Assembly (NCBI GenBank): GCA_016716225.1
Contig: JADJWT010000001.1
Coordinates: 2,676,501-2,740,500 of the forward strand
Direction: 5' to 3'
Length of the DNA: 64,000 bases
Source: Ignavibacteriota bacterium
Lineage (GTDB): Bacteria; Bacteroidota; Ignavibacteria; Ignavibacteriales; Melioribacteraceae
Shown here: in pieces, positions 52,106 through 61,623 of the stretch
How positions within the stretch are numbered: the stretch's first letter is position 1
Layout: every line of letters starts with the position of its first letter
Program-made: the position numbers and the translations under genes
The notes under the pieces: generated by a model
Database searches by the model: none
What the model was told of the DNA's origin: nothing
What the model saw: only the letters and a program-made list of their open reading frames with translations

Positions 52106-52930
52106 TTATACACCACTAAATATACTAAAGCCGCCATCAATAGGAATAATTGTGCCGGTAACAAATTTTGAAGCATCGCTGGCGAGATAGAGAATAGAAC
52201 CTATTAATTCATCTGGTTCTCCAAATCTTTTAAATGGAGTCATATGAATAATATCATTCCCTCTTTGAGTAAGAGTTCCATCTTGTTCAGTCAATAAAGT
52301 TCTGTTTTGATCTGTTAATAGAAATCCCGGGGCAATTGCATTAACGCGAATTCCATTCCCAAATTTTTGTGCCAACTCAACAGCCATCCATTTTGTAAAA
52401 TTATCTACAGAAGCTTTTGCCGCTGAATATCCTACAACCCTTGTAATAGTACGGAAGGTTGCCATTGAAGAAATATTGATTATTGATCCATTTTTTTGAT
52501 TTGACATTGTTTTACCAAAAATAAGTGTTGGCAAAACTGTTCCATAGAAATTTAAATTTGTAACTTTTTGAAGTTCTTCAATCTTTAAATCAAATATAGT
52601 TTGATCAAGTCCAATAGTTGCACCGGGAATATTTCCGCCAGCAGCATTAACTAAAATATCAATAGTTCCGTATTTTTCTAAAACTTGCTGATTTACATCA
52701 TCAAGACTTTTTTCTTCTAAAACGTTACATTGAATTCCGCTAACTTCACTTCCAAATATTTTAAGGTGTTCAACCTTTTTTTTAAGATTAGATTCATTAA
52801 TATCAAGTAAAACAACTTTTACACCAGCTTGTAAAAATCCTTTTGCCATTTCACCGGCAAGAACACCGCCACCACCGGTTAACAATGCAACTTTATCTTG
52901 TAAATTGAATAATTTATTTAAGAATTCCAT
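52106..52930 (-). CDS. uxuB: SDR family D-mannonate oxidoreductase (fructuronate reductase)
   Basis: A 274-residue short-chain dehydrogenase. The NAD(P)-binding motif is TGGGGVLAGEMAKGF, and NAAGGN, the active-site Ser in INISSMA, YSAAK (Tyr-x-x-x-Lys) and the C-terminal GTIIPIDGGFSIFSGV are all present. Its position directly before uxuA indicates the SDR-type UxuB found in Bacillus (YjmF) and many Bacteroidota, which reduces D-fructuronate to D-mannonate. This function rests on context. A gluconate 5-dehydrogenase-type activity is the main alternative. It begins 63 bases after xylA. Confidence 0.85.
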   Translation of the reverse strand: MEFLNKLFNLQDKVALLTGGGGVLAGEMAKGFLQAGVKVVLLDINESNLKKKVEHLKIFGSEVSGIQCNVLEEKSLDDVNQQVLEKYGTIDILVNAAGGNIPGATIGLDQTIFDLKIEELQKVTNLNFYGTVLPTLIFGKTMSNQKNGSIINISSMATFRTITRVVGYSAAKASVDNFTKWMAVELAQKFGNGIRVNAIAPGFLLTDQNRTLLTEQDGTLTQRGNDIIHMTPFKRFGEPDELIGSILYLASDASKFVTGTIIPIDGGFSIFSGV

Positions 52931-52993
52931 TTATTCCTTTCAAACTGCGATGAAATTCTGAAGAGAAAATCATCGCATTAAATTTTACGAAAA

Positions 52994-54328
52994 TCAAATA
53001 TTATCGTTAATAATCATTTCATACAATTCTTGTTTACCACTTGTTCTATTTGGTTCTCCGGTGGCGATAGCAATTTCACGTAAATCTTCTAATCCTAATT
53101 TGCCTTCTTCAAATTCCTTACCTTTTCCGGTATTATAGCTTGAATATCTTTCATTTAATAATTTTAAATAATCTGAATTATTTAAAACTTTATCTGCAAT
53201 TAATAGTGTTCTTGCAAAAACATCCATTCCGGAAATATGAGAAATAAATAAATCTTCAAGATCAGTTGAATTTCTTCGAGTTTTTGCATCAAAATTAATT
53301 CCGCCAGTTTTGAATCCACCAGCTTGAAGAATTACCAACATTGCTTCTGTAATTTCAAATAAGTTAATTGGGAATTGATCAGTATCCCATCCGTTTTGGT
53401 AATCTCCACGATTTGCATCAATACTACCAAGTAATCCTGCATTGGCTGCAACTTGTAATTCATGTTGAAAAGTATGACTTGCTAATGTGGCATGATTAAC
53501 TTCAATATTTAATTTGAAATCATTCATCAAATCAAATTCACGCAGGAAAGCAATTACTGTTGCAACATCAAAATCATACTGATGTTTCATTGGTTCCATC
53601 GGTTTTGGTTCAATTAAAAAAGTTCCGGTAAAACCATTTTTGCGTCCATATTCTTTTGCTTTATTTAAGAATATTCCCAAATGTTCAATTTCTTTTTTCA
53701 TATTAGTGTTTAACAAAGACATGTAACCTTCACGTCCGCCCCAGAAAACATAATTCTCACCACCAAGTGTCACTGTTGCATCAATTGCATTTTTTACTTG
53801 TGTTGCGGCATAAGTTAAAACATTAAAATCGGGATTTGTTGAAGCTCCATTCATGTAACGTGGATTTGAAAATAAATTCGCAGTTCCCCAAAGTAATTTC
53901 ACACCGGATTCTTTTTGTTTTTGTTGAGCATAATCGACAATTGTTTTTAATCTTGCTTCACTCTCAATAATTGTACTTCCTTCTTCAACTATATCAAAAT
54001 CGTGAAAACAGTAAAACGGAGCACCGATTTTTGTTATAAATTCAAAAGCTGCATCCATTTTTTCTTTAGCTTTTTGAATTGGATCTGAATTTGTTAACCA
54101 TGGATATTTTTTTGTATCGCTGCCAAACGGATCTGCGCCATTAGCGCCGAAAGAATGCCAATAAGCAATTGCAAAACGGAAATATTCTTTCATTGTTTTT
54201 CCTGCAACTACTTTATTTTCATCGTAATATTTGAATGCCATTGGATTCTTTGAATCTTTCCCTTCATATTGTATTTTACCAATACCTTTGAAAAATTCTT
54301 TTTCGCCAACTGATAAATTATTTCCCAT
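52994..54328 (-). CDS. xylA: Xylose isomerase
   Basis: A 444-residue cytoplasmic enzyme converting D-xylose to D-xylulose. Class II motifs are complete: FFKGIGKIQYEG, YWHSFGANGADPFG, FYCFHDFDI with the catalytic His, VFWGGREGYMSLLNT, NIEVNHATLASHTF and IDANRGDYQNGWDTDQFP. I chose the ATG at 54328. A longer frame up to 54397 would run through the operator sites and add 23 untypical residues. First gene of xylA-uxuB-uxuA, facing the Nudix-type regulator. Both the xylose and the glucuronate arms would answer to the same promoter. Confidence 0.98.
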   Translation of the reverse strand: MGNNLSVGEKEFFKGIGKIQYEGKDSKNPMAFKYYDENKVVAGKTMKEYFRFAIAYWHSFGANGADPFGSDTKKYPWLTNSDPIQKAKEKMDAAFEFITKIGAPFYCFHDFDIVEEGSTIIESEARLKTIVDYAQQKQKESGVKLLWGTANLFSNPRYMNGASTNPDFNVLTYAATQVKNAIDATVTLGGENYVFWGGREGYMSLLNTNMKKEIEHLGIFLNKAKEYGRKNGFTGTFLIEPKPMEPMKHQYDFDVATVIAFLREFDLMNDFKLNIEVNHATLASHTFQHELQVAANAGLLGSIDANRGDYQNGWDTDQFPINLFEITEAMLVILQAGGFKTGGINFDAKTRRNSTDLEDLFISHISGMDVFARTLLIADKVLNNSDYLKLLNERYSSYNTGKGKEFEEGKLGLEDLREIAIATGEPNRTSGKQELYEMIINDNI

Positions 54329-54383
54329 TTTATACTCTCTTTTTTTATTGTGAAATTCAGATAAAATAAATATAATTAAATAG

Positions 54384-54419
54384 TGTAAAAAATACAATAT
54401 GTATTGTGTTAAATATACA
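54384..54419. promoter_or_regulatory. Paired operator sites between xylA and the Nudix-type regulator
   Basis: Two near-identical 13-base palindromic sites, TGTAAAAAATACA (54384-54396) and TGTTAAATATACA (54407-54419), follow the pattern TGTWAAAWATACA. Their centres are 23 bases apart, about two helical turns. Between them a third symmetry, ATACA-ATA-TGTAT, and a wider TAGTGTA/TACACTA pair can be seen. The second site is 3 bases before the AAGGAGA of the regulator gene. They are the obvious binding sites for that regulator, controlling both directions. Confidence 0.65.
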
Positions 54420-54436
54420 CTAAGGAGAAATAAAAA

Positions 54437-55126
54437 TTGACTGCGAGTTCTTCAGAAATTATTAAAAATTTATCTATTGATTGTGTTGTTTTTGGATTTG
54501 AAAAAAGTAAGCTTGAAGTGTTACTTATTAAAAGAAAATTAAATCCAGAAAAAGGAAATTGGGCATTACCTGGTGGATTCGTGTTAAAAACAGAAACCTT
54601 AGATCAAGCTGCGGTAAGAATTCTTGAAGAAACTAGTAATGTAAAAAATATCTATTTAGAGCAAGTTCATACATTTAGTAAAATTGATAGATTCCCCTTA
54701 CGAAGAGTAATAAGTGTAGCTTATTTTGCGTTAATAAATCCGGAAAAACATTTTCTTAAGCCCGGAACAGATACCTCAGATGTGCAATGGTTTAACATAA
54801 ATGAAAATATAAATTTGCCTTTTGATCACTCTGAAATTTTAACAAAATCTTTAAATCTTCTTCGACAAAAAGTAAGAAACAAACCAATTGGGTTTGAACT
54901 TCTTCCAGAAAAATTTTCACTAACTCAATTGCAAAATTTATATGAATGTATTTTAGGAGAAAGTTTAGATAAACGTAACTTTAGAAAAAGAATAATGTCA
55001 CTCAAAATGCTTTCACAATTGAATGATTTTCAAAAAGGTGTTTCACATCGTGCAGCACGTTTATATAAATTCAATTCAAAAGCATACAACGAACTAAAAA
55101 ACAAAGGTTTTAATTTTCAAATTTAA
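54437..55126 (+). CDS. Nudix-domain transcriptional regulator (NrtR/AraR-like), probable xylose regulator
   Basis: A 229-residue regulator with an N-terminal Nudix-like domain (about residues 10-145) and a C-terminal winged helix (about 150-229, KFSLTQLQNLYECILG, KRNFRKRIMSL, RAARLYKFN). The Nudix box GGFVLKTETLDQAAVRILEE keeps the start but has RI instead of RE and lacks the later Gly, so it should sense a sugar or nucleotide, not hydrolyse one. Such regulators control arabinose and xylose genes in Bacteroidota. The start is TTG at 54437, decided by AAGGAGA 8 bases upstream. It leads the xylB-kdgK unit. Confidence 0.87.
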   Translation: MTASSSEIIKNLSIDCVVFGFEKSKLEVLLIKRKLNPEKGNWALPGGFVLKTETLDQAAVRILEETSNVKNIYLEQVHTFSKIDRFPLRRVISVAYFALINPEKHFLKPGTDTSDVQWFNINENINLPFDHSEILTKSLNLLRQKVRNKPIGFELLPEKFSLTQLQNLYECILGESLDKRNFRKRIMSLKMLSQLNDFQKGVSHRAARLYKFNSKAYNELKNKGFNFQI

Positions 55127-55137
55127 TTGAGATAAAC

Positions 55138-56637
55138 ATGACAAAAAATTATTTACTCGGATATGATATTGGTAGTTCATCTGTTAAGGTTTCTATTATT
55201 GATAGTGAAACAGGCGAACTTGTTGGTTCAGCTTTTTCTCCGGAAACTGAAATGAAAATAAATGCGTCAGAAATTGGCTGGGCAGAGCAGCATCCAAATG
55301 AATGGTGGAAAAATTTAGTAATTGCAAATAAAAAAGCTTTGCAAAAAATAAATGCAAATAATTATGAAATAAGCGGAATTGGTATTTCGTATCAAATGCA
55401 TGGATTGGTTATGGTTGATAAAACTCATACTGTAATTCATCCATCAATTATTTGGTGTGATAGTCGTGCCGTAGAAATTGGTGATAATGCATTTAATAAT
55501 CTTGGTGCGGATTATTGTCTTGGTAACTGTTTAAATTCTCCAGGAAATTTTACTGCATCAAAATTAAAATGGGTTAAAGAAAACAAACCGGAAATTTATT
55601 CTAAAATTTATAAAGTTATGCTTCCCGGTGATTTTATTGCTCATAAATTATCCGGTGAAATTAATACTACAATTTCCGGATTAAGCGAAGGAATTTTTTG
55701 GGATTTTAAAAACAACAATTTAGCCGATCAACTATTTGAATATTACGGAATTGAAAAAAATATGATTCCGGATATTGTGCCAACATTTTCCGTACAAGGG
55801 AAATTGAAAAAGGAAGCTGCAGAAGAATTGGGGATAAAATCCGGAATTCCAATTTCATATAGAGCAGGTGATCAACCTAATAATGCATTTTCGCTTAATG
55901 TTTTAAATCCCGGCGAAATTGCTGCAACAGCCGGAACTTCCGGAGTGGTTTATGGAATTGTTGAAGATAATTCATACGATAAATTTTCAAGAGTTAATAG
56001 TTTTGCTCATGTAAATTACTCAAATGAAAAACCAATAAAAGGTGTTTTGCTTTGCATTAACGGAACGGGAATAATGTATAGCTGGCTTAGAAATGAAGCA
56101 ATGCACTCAAGTGAATCCTACGAAAGTTTAAATCAATTAGCATCAGAAATTAATGTTGGTTCAGATGGTGTTTTAGTTCTTCCTTTTGGAAATGGAGCAG
56201 AACGTGTTTTGAGAAATCAAAATATTGGCGCAAATATTTTCGGAATTAATTTTAATAATCATTCGCGAAATCATATAATTAGAGCGGCACAAGAAGGTAT
56301 TGCATTTACTTTCAGATATGGCATTGATATTATGAAAGAAATGGGAATTGCTGTAAATACAATGCGTGCCGGAAAAGCTAATATGTTTTTAAGTGATATT
56401 TTTTCTGAAGCTGTCTCTAATTCAACAAATTCTGTTGTGGAATTATATAATACTGATGGCGCACAGGGTGCTGCTCGTGGTGCTGGCGTTGGTTCTGGAA
56501 TTTATAATTCATTTGATGAAGCATTTATTGGATTTAAGAAATTAAAAATTGTAGAACCAAATCAAGAATTAGTAAAAAAATATGATGAAGTTTACAACAA
56601 GTGGAAAAATAAATTAAATCAATTTTTAGTTGTGTAA
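55138..56637 (+). CDS. xylB: Xylulokinase
   Basis: A 499-residue FGGY kinase that phosphorylates D-xylulose. GYDIGSSSVKVSIID opens the first domain. ISYQMHGLVMVD, IIWCDSRAVEIGD, KLKWVKENKPEIYSK, MLPGDFIAHKLSGE, AGDQPNNAFSLNVL with the likely catalytic Asp, AATAGTSGVVYG and the C-terminal GAQGAARGAGVGSG follow. Length and motifs are normal. It starts 11 bases after the regulator and 36 bases before kdgK. It completes the xylose route with XylA. Confidence 0.96.
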   Translation: MTKNYLLGYDIGSSSVKVSIIDSETGELVGSAFSPETEMKINASEIGWAEQHPNEWWKNLVIANKKALQKINANNYEISGIGISYQMHGLVMVDKTHTVIHPSIIWCDSRAVEIGDNAFNNLGADYCLGNCLNSPGNFTASKLKWVKENKPEIYSKIYKVMLPGDFIAHKLSGEINTTISGLSEGIFWDFKNNNLADQLFEYYGIEKNMIPDIVPTFSVQGKLKKEAAEELGIKSGIPISYRAGDQPNNAFSLNVLNPGEIAATAGTSGVVYGIVEDNSYDKFSRVNSFAHVNYSNEKPIKGVLLCINGTGIMYSWLRNEAMHSSESYESLNQLASEINVGSDGVLVLPFGNGAERVLRNQNIGANIFGINFNNHSRNHIIRAAQEGIAFTFRYGIDIMKEMGIAVNTMRAGKANMFLSDIFSEAVSNSTNSVVELYNTDGAQGAARGAGVGSGIYNSFDEAFIGFKKLKIVEPNQELVKKYDEVYNKWKNKLNQFLVV

Positions 56638-56673
56638 ATTTATTGTTGAGTAAATTTTGTTTTGGAGAAATTA

Positions 56674-57708
56674 ATGAGCAACAAAGTTGTAACATTTGGT
56701 GAAATTATGTTGAGATTATCAACCGAAGGATTTTCACGATTTGTACAATCACAAAAATTTGATGTTACGTTTGGCGGAGGCGAAGCTAATGTAGCTGTTG
56801 CTCTTTCCAATTACGGATTGGAAAGTTCTTTTGTAACAAAATTACCTAAGCACGAAATTGGGCAATCTGCTGTTAATCATTTAAGAAGATTTGGTGTAAA
56901 TACAAATTACATTTCAAGAGGCGGTGATAGAATAGGGATTTATTTTTTGGAAACCGGTGCGAGCCAAAGAGCTTCCAAAGTAATTTATGATAGGTCAAAT
57001 TCTGCAATTGCTAATGTTGAACAAAAAGATTTTAATTGGGATGAAATTTTTGAAAACTGCAATTGGTTTCATTGGACGGGAATTACTCCAGCTATTGGGA
57101 AGAAAACACAAATTGTTTTAGAAGATGCACTCAAAATTGCAAAATCAAAAAATATTAAAATTAGTTGTGATTTAAATTTTAGAAAAAAAATGTGGACTTC
57201 CGAAGAAGCCCAAAAAGTTATGATTCCATTAATGGAATATGTAGATGTTTGCATTGCCAATGAAGAAGATGCTGAAAAAAGTTTAGGCGAAAAACTTGGC
57301 AAAACTGAAATTGAAAAAGCCTCAATTGATGAAGAAGGATATATCAAAACTGCTGAATTACTTAAGAATAAATATAATTTTGATGCTGTTGCAATTACGT
57401 TACGAGAAAGTTATTCTGCATCAAAGAATGGTTGGAGTGCAATTTTATTTGATGATAAAGATTGCGTGAAACCATATCGATCAAAAAAATATGATATTGA
57501 AATTGTTGATAGAGTTGGCGGTGGCGATTCTTTTGCAAGCGGATTAATTTACGGTTTATTAAAATATAAAAATTCAAAAGAAGCATTAGAGTTTGCTGTT
57601 GGAGCTTCATGTTTGAAACATTCAATTCCAGGAGATTTTAATTTAGTTAGTGTTGATGAAGTTGAAAAATTAATAAAGGGAGACGGCTCCGGAAGAGTTG
57701 AGAGATAA
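56674..57708 (+). CDS. kdgK: 2-keto-3-deoxygluconate kinase (PfkB family)
   Basis: A 344-residue sugar kinase of the PfkB/ribokinase family. GEIMLRLSTEG and FGGGEANVAVALSNYG near the N-terminus, and the ATP/catalytic signature RVGGGDSFASGL near residue 284, are intact. The beginning closely resembles KdgK enzymes, and together with UxuA/UxuB in the divergent operon it would phosphorylate 2-keto-3-deoxygluconate to KDPG. The aldolase for KDPG is not in the window. GGAG lies 8 bases before ATG 56674, which I prefer to the TTG at 56662 that overlaps this ribosome site. Confidence 0.9.
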   Translation: MSNKVVTFGEIMLRLSTEGFSRFVQSQKFDVTFGGGEANVAVALSNYGLESSFVTKLPKHEIGQSAVNHLRRFGVNTNYISRGGDRIGIYFLETGASQRASKVIYDRSNSAIANVEQKDFNWDEIFENCNWFHWTGITPAIGKKTQIVLEDALKIAKSKNIKISCDLNFRKKMWTSEEAQKVMIPLMEYVDVCIANEEDAEKSLGEKLGKTEIEKASIDEEGYIKTAELLKNKYNFDAVAITLRESYSASKNGWSAILFDDKDCVKPYRSKKYDIEIVDRVGGGDSFASGLIYGLLKYKNSKEALEFAVGASCLKHSIPGDFNLVSVDEVEKLIKGDGSGRVER

Positions 57709-57882
57709 TATCTTTTAATTTTATAACTTTTGAATAAATTAGAATTTAGAGTAATTATCATATCAATCACAATGTTTTTAATTTTGCAGAAGATTAAATT
57801 TTAATATACAGATTTGAAAATTATGATTTGAGATTAAATTTTAATAAATTGGCAAAGAACCAATAAAATTCAAGTTAAGAAA

Positions 57883-60324
57883 TTGGATAAAATAAAAGTC
57901 TTATCTAAAAAATTTTTTAATTTACTTCAACGACCACATTATAAAATCGCTTTAATTTATTTAATTATTTCTTTTCTTTGGATTATCTTCTCAGATAAAA
58001 TTGCTTACGAAGCTTTTTCATCTCTTGAATCATTCAAATATATTCAGTCAGTTAAAGGTTTGTTTTTTATCATCGCAACTTCATTGCTAATTTTTCTTTT
58101 AATAAGAAATGATTACAGAACAATTAAAGAAAAAAATAATCAACTAAATGATAGTAAAATAAAAATGCAACTTGCATTTGATTCATCAAATATTGGCACT
58201 TACGAATTTGACATTGAAAATGATTTGGTTTACTTTGATGAAAAATCGCAAGAAATTTTTGGAGTTAAAAAAAGTCAATTAAAATCTCATGAAATATTAA
58301 ATCAAATTCATCCAAATGATTTGCAAATGGCAACAGAATCTTTAGAAAAAGCTATTCGTAATGAAAATGAAATAAAATCAATTGCCACTTTTAGAATAAT
58401 GAGAAATAATGAAATCCGCTGGATTGATTCAACTATTATAATGTATACTAATGAAGACAAGAAATCTTTAAAAAATAAGTGGGGAATTGGAACCTTTTTA
58501 GATATTACCGATAAAAAAAAATCAACCGAACAACTTACAATTTTGCAATATGCTATTGAAAATGCAAATATTGGAATATTTAAAATTGATGAAGAAGGAA
58601 ATATAAATTATACAAATCAATTTGCATGCGATTATTTGGGATATACCAAAGAAGAAATTTCTAATTTAAATATTTCTGATATTGATAGAACAATGATTCC
58701 GGAAAGATTTAAAAAACATAGAAAATTTGTTAAAGAAAATATTTATAATACTATTGAAACAACTCACACAAAAAAAGACGGAACCTCATTTCCGGTAGAA
58801 GTTACAGTAAATTATTTTTCTTACGAAAACCAATTACTGGCAATTTCTTTTTCTAAGGATATTACAGAGCGAAAACAATCAGCAGAAAAAATATTACGAG
58901 AAAAAAATATATTAAGATTGTTTATTCAATACGCACCAGCAGCAATTGCAATGTTTGATAATGAAATGAAATACGTTTCTGTTAGTAAAAGATATTGTTT
59001 GGATTATAATATTTCCGATGAAAATATTATTGGAAAAAGTCATTATGAAATTTTTCCGGAAATCGGAGATAATTGGAAACAAATTCACAAACAATGTTTA
59101 GCTGGAAAAACCGAAAAATGTGACGAAGACCAATTCCTAAGAATGGATGGAAATATTGATTGGGTTCGTTGGGAAATTCGTCCTTGGTACGAAAATAAAG
59201 ATCAAATTGGCGGAATAATTTTATTTTCGGAATTAATTACAAATCAGAAAAATGCCGAAGAAAAAATTAGATTAAGTGAGGAAAGATTAAAGGTTGCACT
59301 GCAAGGAGCAGATTTGGGAACATACGATTGGAACGTTGAAACTAATGAAGTTATTTACGATGAAAGATGGGCAGAAATGTTAGGATTAAATGTTAATGAA
59401 ATTTCAAAATCTTTTGATACTTGGGTGAATTTGGTTAATCAAGAAGATTATTTATATGTTCAAAAAAAACTTGAAGATCATATGAATGGATTAACTGAAT
59501 TTTATGAAGCAGAATATAGAATTAAACATAAAAACGGAAATTGGATTTGGATTTTAGATAAAGGAAAAGTTGTTGAAAAAAATGTAAATGGCAAACCCCA
59601 AAGAGTTGCGGGAACACATATGGATATTTCTGCAAGAAAAGAAGCAGAAATCGAACTCAATAAAACTAAAGATCAACTAAGAGCACTTTTTGCAAATATT
59701 GATAATGTTAGAGAAGATGAACGAAAAAATTTAGCTCGTGAACTGCATGATGAACTTGGGCAAGTTTTAACATCGTTAAATATGAATTTGAGTTTGCTTA
59801 AAAATAATATTGAAAATAATTTATTTGATAATAATCAGTTGATTTCTGAATTAACTGAAATGAGCGAGATTATTGATGAATCAAAAATAAATATGAAAAA
59901 ATTAATTCGTTCATTAAGACCGGAATATTTAGATAATTTGGGTTTGATTCCAGCTATAAATCATCTTATAGAAGAATTTAATAAGAATAAAAGTGTTTGC
60001 ATAAACCTAAATTGTAATTTTGATGAAATAAATTTTGATCCCAAAAAAGAAAATATATTATATCGCGTTGTTCAAGAAACTTTGACTAATATTATTAAAC
60101 ATGCCAAAGCTTCAAAGGTAGAAGTCAATTTATTCATTGATGATAGCAAATTGTTTGTAAATATTAGTGATGACGGAATTGGAATAAATTCGACAGATTA
60201 CTATAAAGAAAATTCTTTTGGAATAATCGGAATGAGAGAAAGATTATCTCAAATAGGAAGTGATTTAGAAATTGTAAGCGAGCAAAAAAAAGGTACAAAA
60301 ATCAGTTTTGAAATTTCTATGTAA
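57883..60324 (+). CDS. Membrane-bound multi-PAS sensor histidine kinase (NarX/DegS type)
   Basis: An 813-residue sensor kinase. Two membrane segments (about 21-40 and 58-77) bracket a short external loop. Four PAS-type domains follow (about 90-215, 218-340, 345-465 and 468-590). A HisKA_3 dimerisation domain has NLARELHDELGQ with His622, and an HATPase ends the protein (ETLTNIIKHAKASKVEVNL, ISDDGIGI, GIIGMRERLSQIG). This kinase type pairs with NarL/LuxR-type regulators, and one lies 191 bases downstream. Start is TTG at 57883, since no ATG is near. The signal sensed is unknown. Confidence 0.9.
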   Translation: MDKIKVLSKKFFNLLQRPHYKIALIYLIISFLWIIFSDKIAYEAFSSLESFKYIQSVKGLFFIIATSLLIFLLIRNDYRTIKEKNNQLNDSKIKMQLAFDSSNIGTYEFDIENDLVYFDEKSQEIFGVKKSQLKSHEILNQIHPNDLQMATESLEKAIRNENEIKSIATFRIMRNNEIRWIDSTIIMYTNEDKKSLKNKWGIGTFLDITDKKKSTEQLTILQYAIENANIGIFKIDEEGNINYTNQFACDYLGYTKEEISNLNISDIDRTMIPERFKKHRKFVKENIYNTIETTHTKKDGTSFPVEVTVNYFSYENQLLAISFSKDITERKQSAEKILREKNILRLFIQYAPAAIAMFDNEMKYVSVSKRYCLDYNISDENIIGKSHYEIFPEIGDNWKQIHKQCLAGKTEKCDEDQFLRMDGNIDWVRWEIRPWYENKDQIGGIILFSELITNQKNAEEKIRLSEERLKVALQGADLGTYDWNVETNEVIYDERWAEMLGLNVNEISKSFDTWVNLVNQEDYLYVQKKLEDHMNGLTEFYEAEYRIKHKNGNWIWILDKGKVVEKNVNGKPQRVAGTHMDISARKEAEIELNKTKDQLRALFANIDNVREDERKNLARELHDELGQVLTSLNMNLSLLKNNIENNLFDNNQLISELTEMSEIIDESKINMKKLIRSLRPEYLDNLGLIPAINHLIEEFNKNKSVCINLNCNFDEINFDPKKENILYRVVQETLTNIIKHAKASKVEVNLFIDDSKLFVNISDDGIGINSTDYYKENSFGIIGMRERLSQIGSDLEIVSEQKKGTKISFEISM

Positions 60325-60515
60325 ATTTTTTGTAGACTTTTACTTCAAATATTTGTTTATATGTATCGTTAACATTTGAAAATTTTACATGATGTTCCAA
60401 TAATCAATTATTTTGAGAATTTTTCAACAATTACGCTCTTAGGATTCTTGGATTCTTAATACAAAAAAAATGAAGTGATAAAAGATACTTGAATCTTTTT
60501 AATATGGAGTTTAAA

Positions 60516-61142
60516 ATGATTAAAGTAATTATAGCAGATGATCACAAACTAATTAGAGCTGGATTAAGAAAATTATTTGAACATGAAATTGATATTGAAA
60601 TTGCTGCAGAAACAGAAGACCCAAATAAAATAATAGATTTAGTTAAAAATATTTCAGCTGATATTTTATTGTTGGATTTGCAATTTCCGGGAAAGAGCGG
60701 ATTAGATATTTTAAAGGATGTAAAAATTGTAAATCCAAAATTACACGTTTTAATTTTAAGTATGCATCCGGAAGAACGATATGCAATTAGAGCGCTAAAA
60801 TCCGGAGCAAGCGGATATATATCAAAAGATTCGGATCCCGATCAAATTTTAGAAGCAATAAGAAAAATTTATTCCGGTAGAAAATTTATAAGTCCGGAAC
60901 TTTCCGAACAATTACTTTTTAGTATGGATTCAAACAAACCGCTTCACGAATATTTATCCGATAGAGAATTTCAAATTTTACATTTAATTGCAAAAGGAAA
61001 AACGCAAACAAATATTGCAGAAGAACTTTCTTTAAGTGTTAGCACTGTAAATACATATCGTGCAAGAATTTTAGATAAATTAAATTTGAAAACTACTTCG
61101 GATTTAATTCATTATGCAATTGAAAATAGATTAGTTGATTAG
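60516..61142 (+). CDS. NarL/LuxR-family response regulator
   Basis: A 208-residue response regulator. The receiver domain (residues 1-120) has IIADDHKLIRAGL, phosphoacceptor Asp54 in LLLDLQFPGKSG, and Lys in YISKDSD. The LuxR-type DNA-binding domain (about 140-208) has LSDREFQILHLIAKGKTQTN and SLSVSTVNTYRARILDKL. It is the natural partner of the kinase just upstream. I start at ATG 60516, where the receiver begins, because the 9 extra residues from the upstream TTG are not family-like. Target genes are unknown; see the repeated palindrome downstream. Confidence 0.93.
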   Translation: MIKVIIADDHKLIRAGLRKLFEHEIDIEIAAETEDPNKIIDLVKNISADILLLDLQFPGKSGLDILKDVKIVNPKLHVLILSMHPEERYAIRALKSGASGYISKDSDPDQILEAIRKIYSGRKFISPELSEQLLFSMDSNKPLHEYLSDREFQILHLIAKGKTQTNIAEELSLSVSTVNTYRARILDKLNLKTTSDLIHYAIENRLVD

Positions 61143-61162
61143 TAAATCTTCTAAAAATTAAA

Positions 61163-61180
61163 TGTAGTAATTTTACTACA
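61163..61180. promoter_or_regulatory. TGTAG-N8-CTACA palindrome upstream of receiver gene
   Basis: This is the core of the perfect 20-base palindrome ATGTAGTAATTTTACTACAT (61162-61181), 20 bases after the response regulator stop and 75 before the next gene. The same TGTAG-N8-CTACA layout recurs at 61624-61641. It could be a binding site for the NarL-type regulator, or a terminator without a T tract. Confidence 0.5.
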
Positions 61181-61255
61181 TAAAAATCATTCGTTATACT
61201 ATATTTTTTAAGATATGCAAATCTTAATTTCGTTAAAATTCAAATTCGGAAAATT

Positions 61256-61618
61256 ATGACAATTCTTATTGTGGATGATTCAACAAATATTAGAAAGGCG
61301 TTGGTAAAATCATTAAATTCTTTAGTTCCGCAAGTTAAGAAAATTATTCAAAAAGAAGACATAGATGATGCAATAGCAACAATTGAAAAGGAAAAACCGG
61401 ATATTATGATTTTGGATTTAATGCTAAAATCCGGAACTGGTTTAGATCTTTTAAAAGCCATAAAGTTAAAAGAAAACAGACCCATGACGATTTTATATTC
61501 AAATTTTTTAGATAGCCAGTATAAATCTTCAGCAAAAAAACTTGGTGTTGAAGAATATTTTGATAAATCAGATGATATTTTCAAGTTGGTTGATATTATA
61601 AAAAAATATATTAAATAA
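61256..61618 (+). CDS. Single-domain response regulator (CheY-like receiver)
   Basis: A 120-residue protein made only of a receiver domain: ILIVDDSTNIRKAL, phosphoacceptor Asp54 in IMILDLMLKSGTG, a Thr/Ser-type switch region ILYSN, and the conserved Lys in EYFDKSDD. With no output domain it may shuttle phosphate between kinases or act on a partner protein. It lies between a NarL-type regulator and a PAS-kinase gene pair, with a palindrome before and after it. Confidence 0.9.
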   Translation: MTILIVDDSTNIRKALVKSLNSLVPQVKKIIQKEDIDDAIATIEKEKPDIMILDLMLKSGTGLDLLKAIKLKENRPMTILYSNFLDSQYKSSAKKLGVEEYFDKSDDIFKLVDIIKKYIK

Positions 61619-61623
61619 TAATT

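Noticed and set aside
54329..54397. N-terminal extension of xylose isomerase
   Set aside because: The extension would be translated from the operator region and gives a hydrophobic stretch not found in XylA. The normal start is at 54328.
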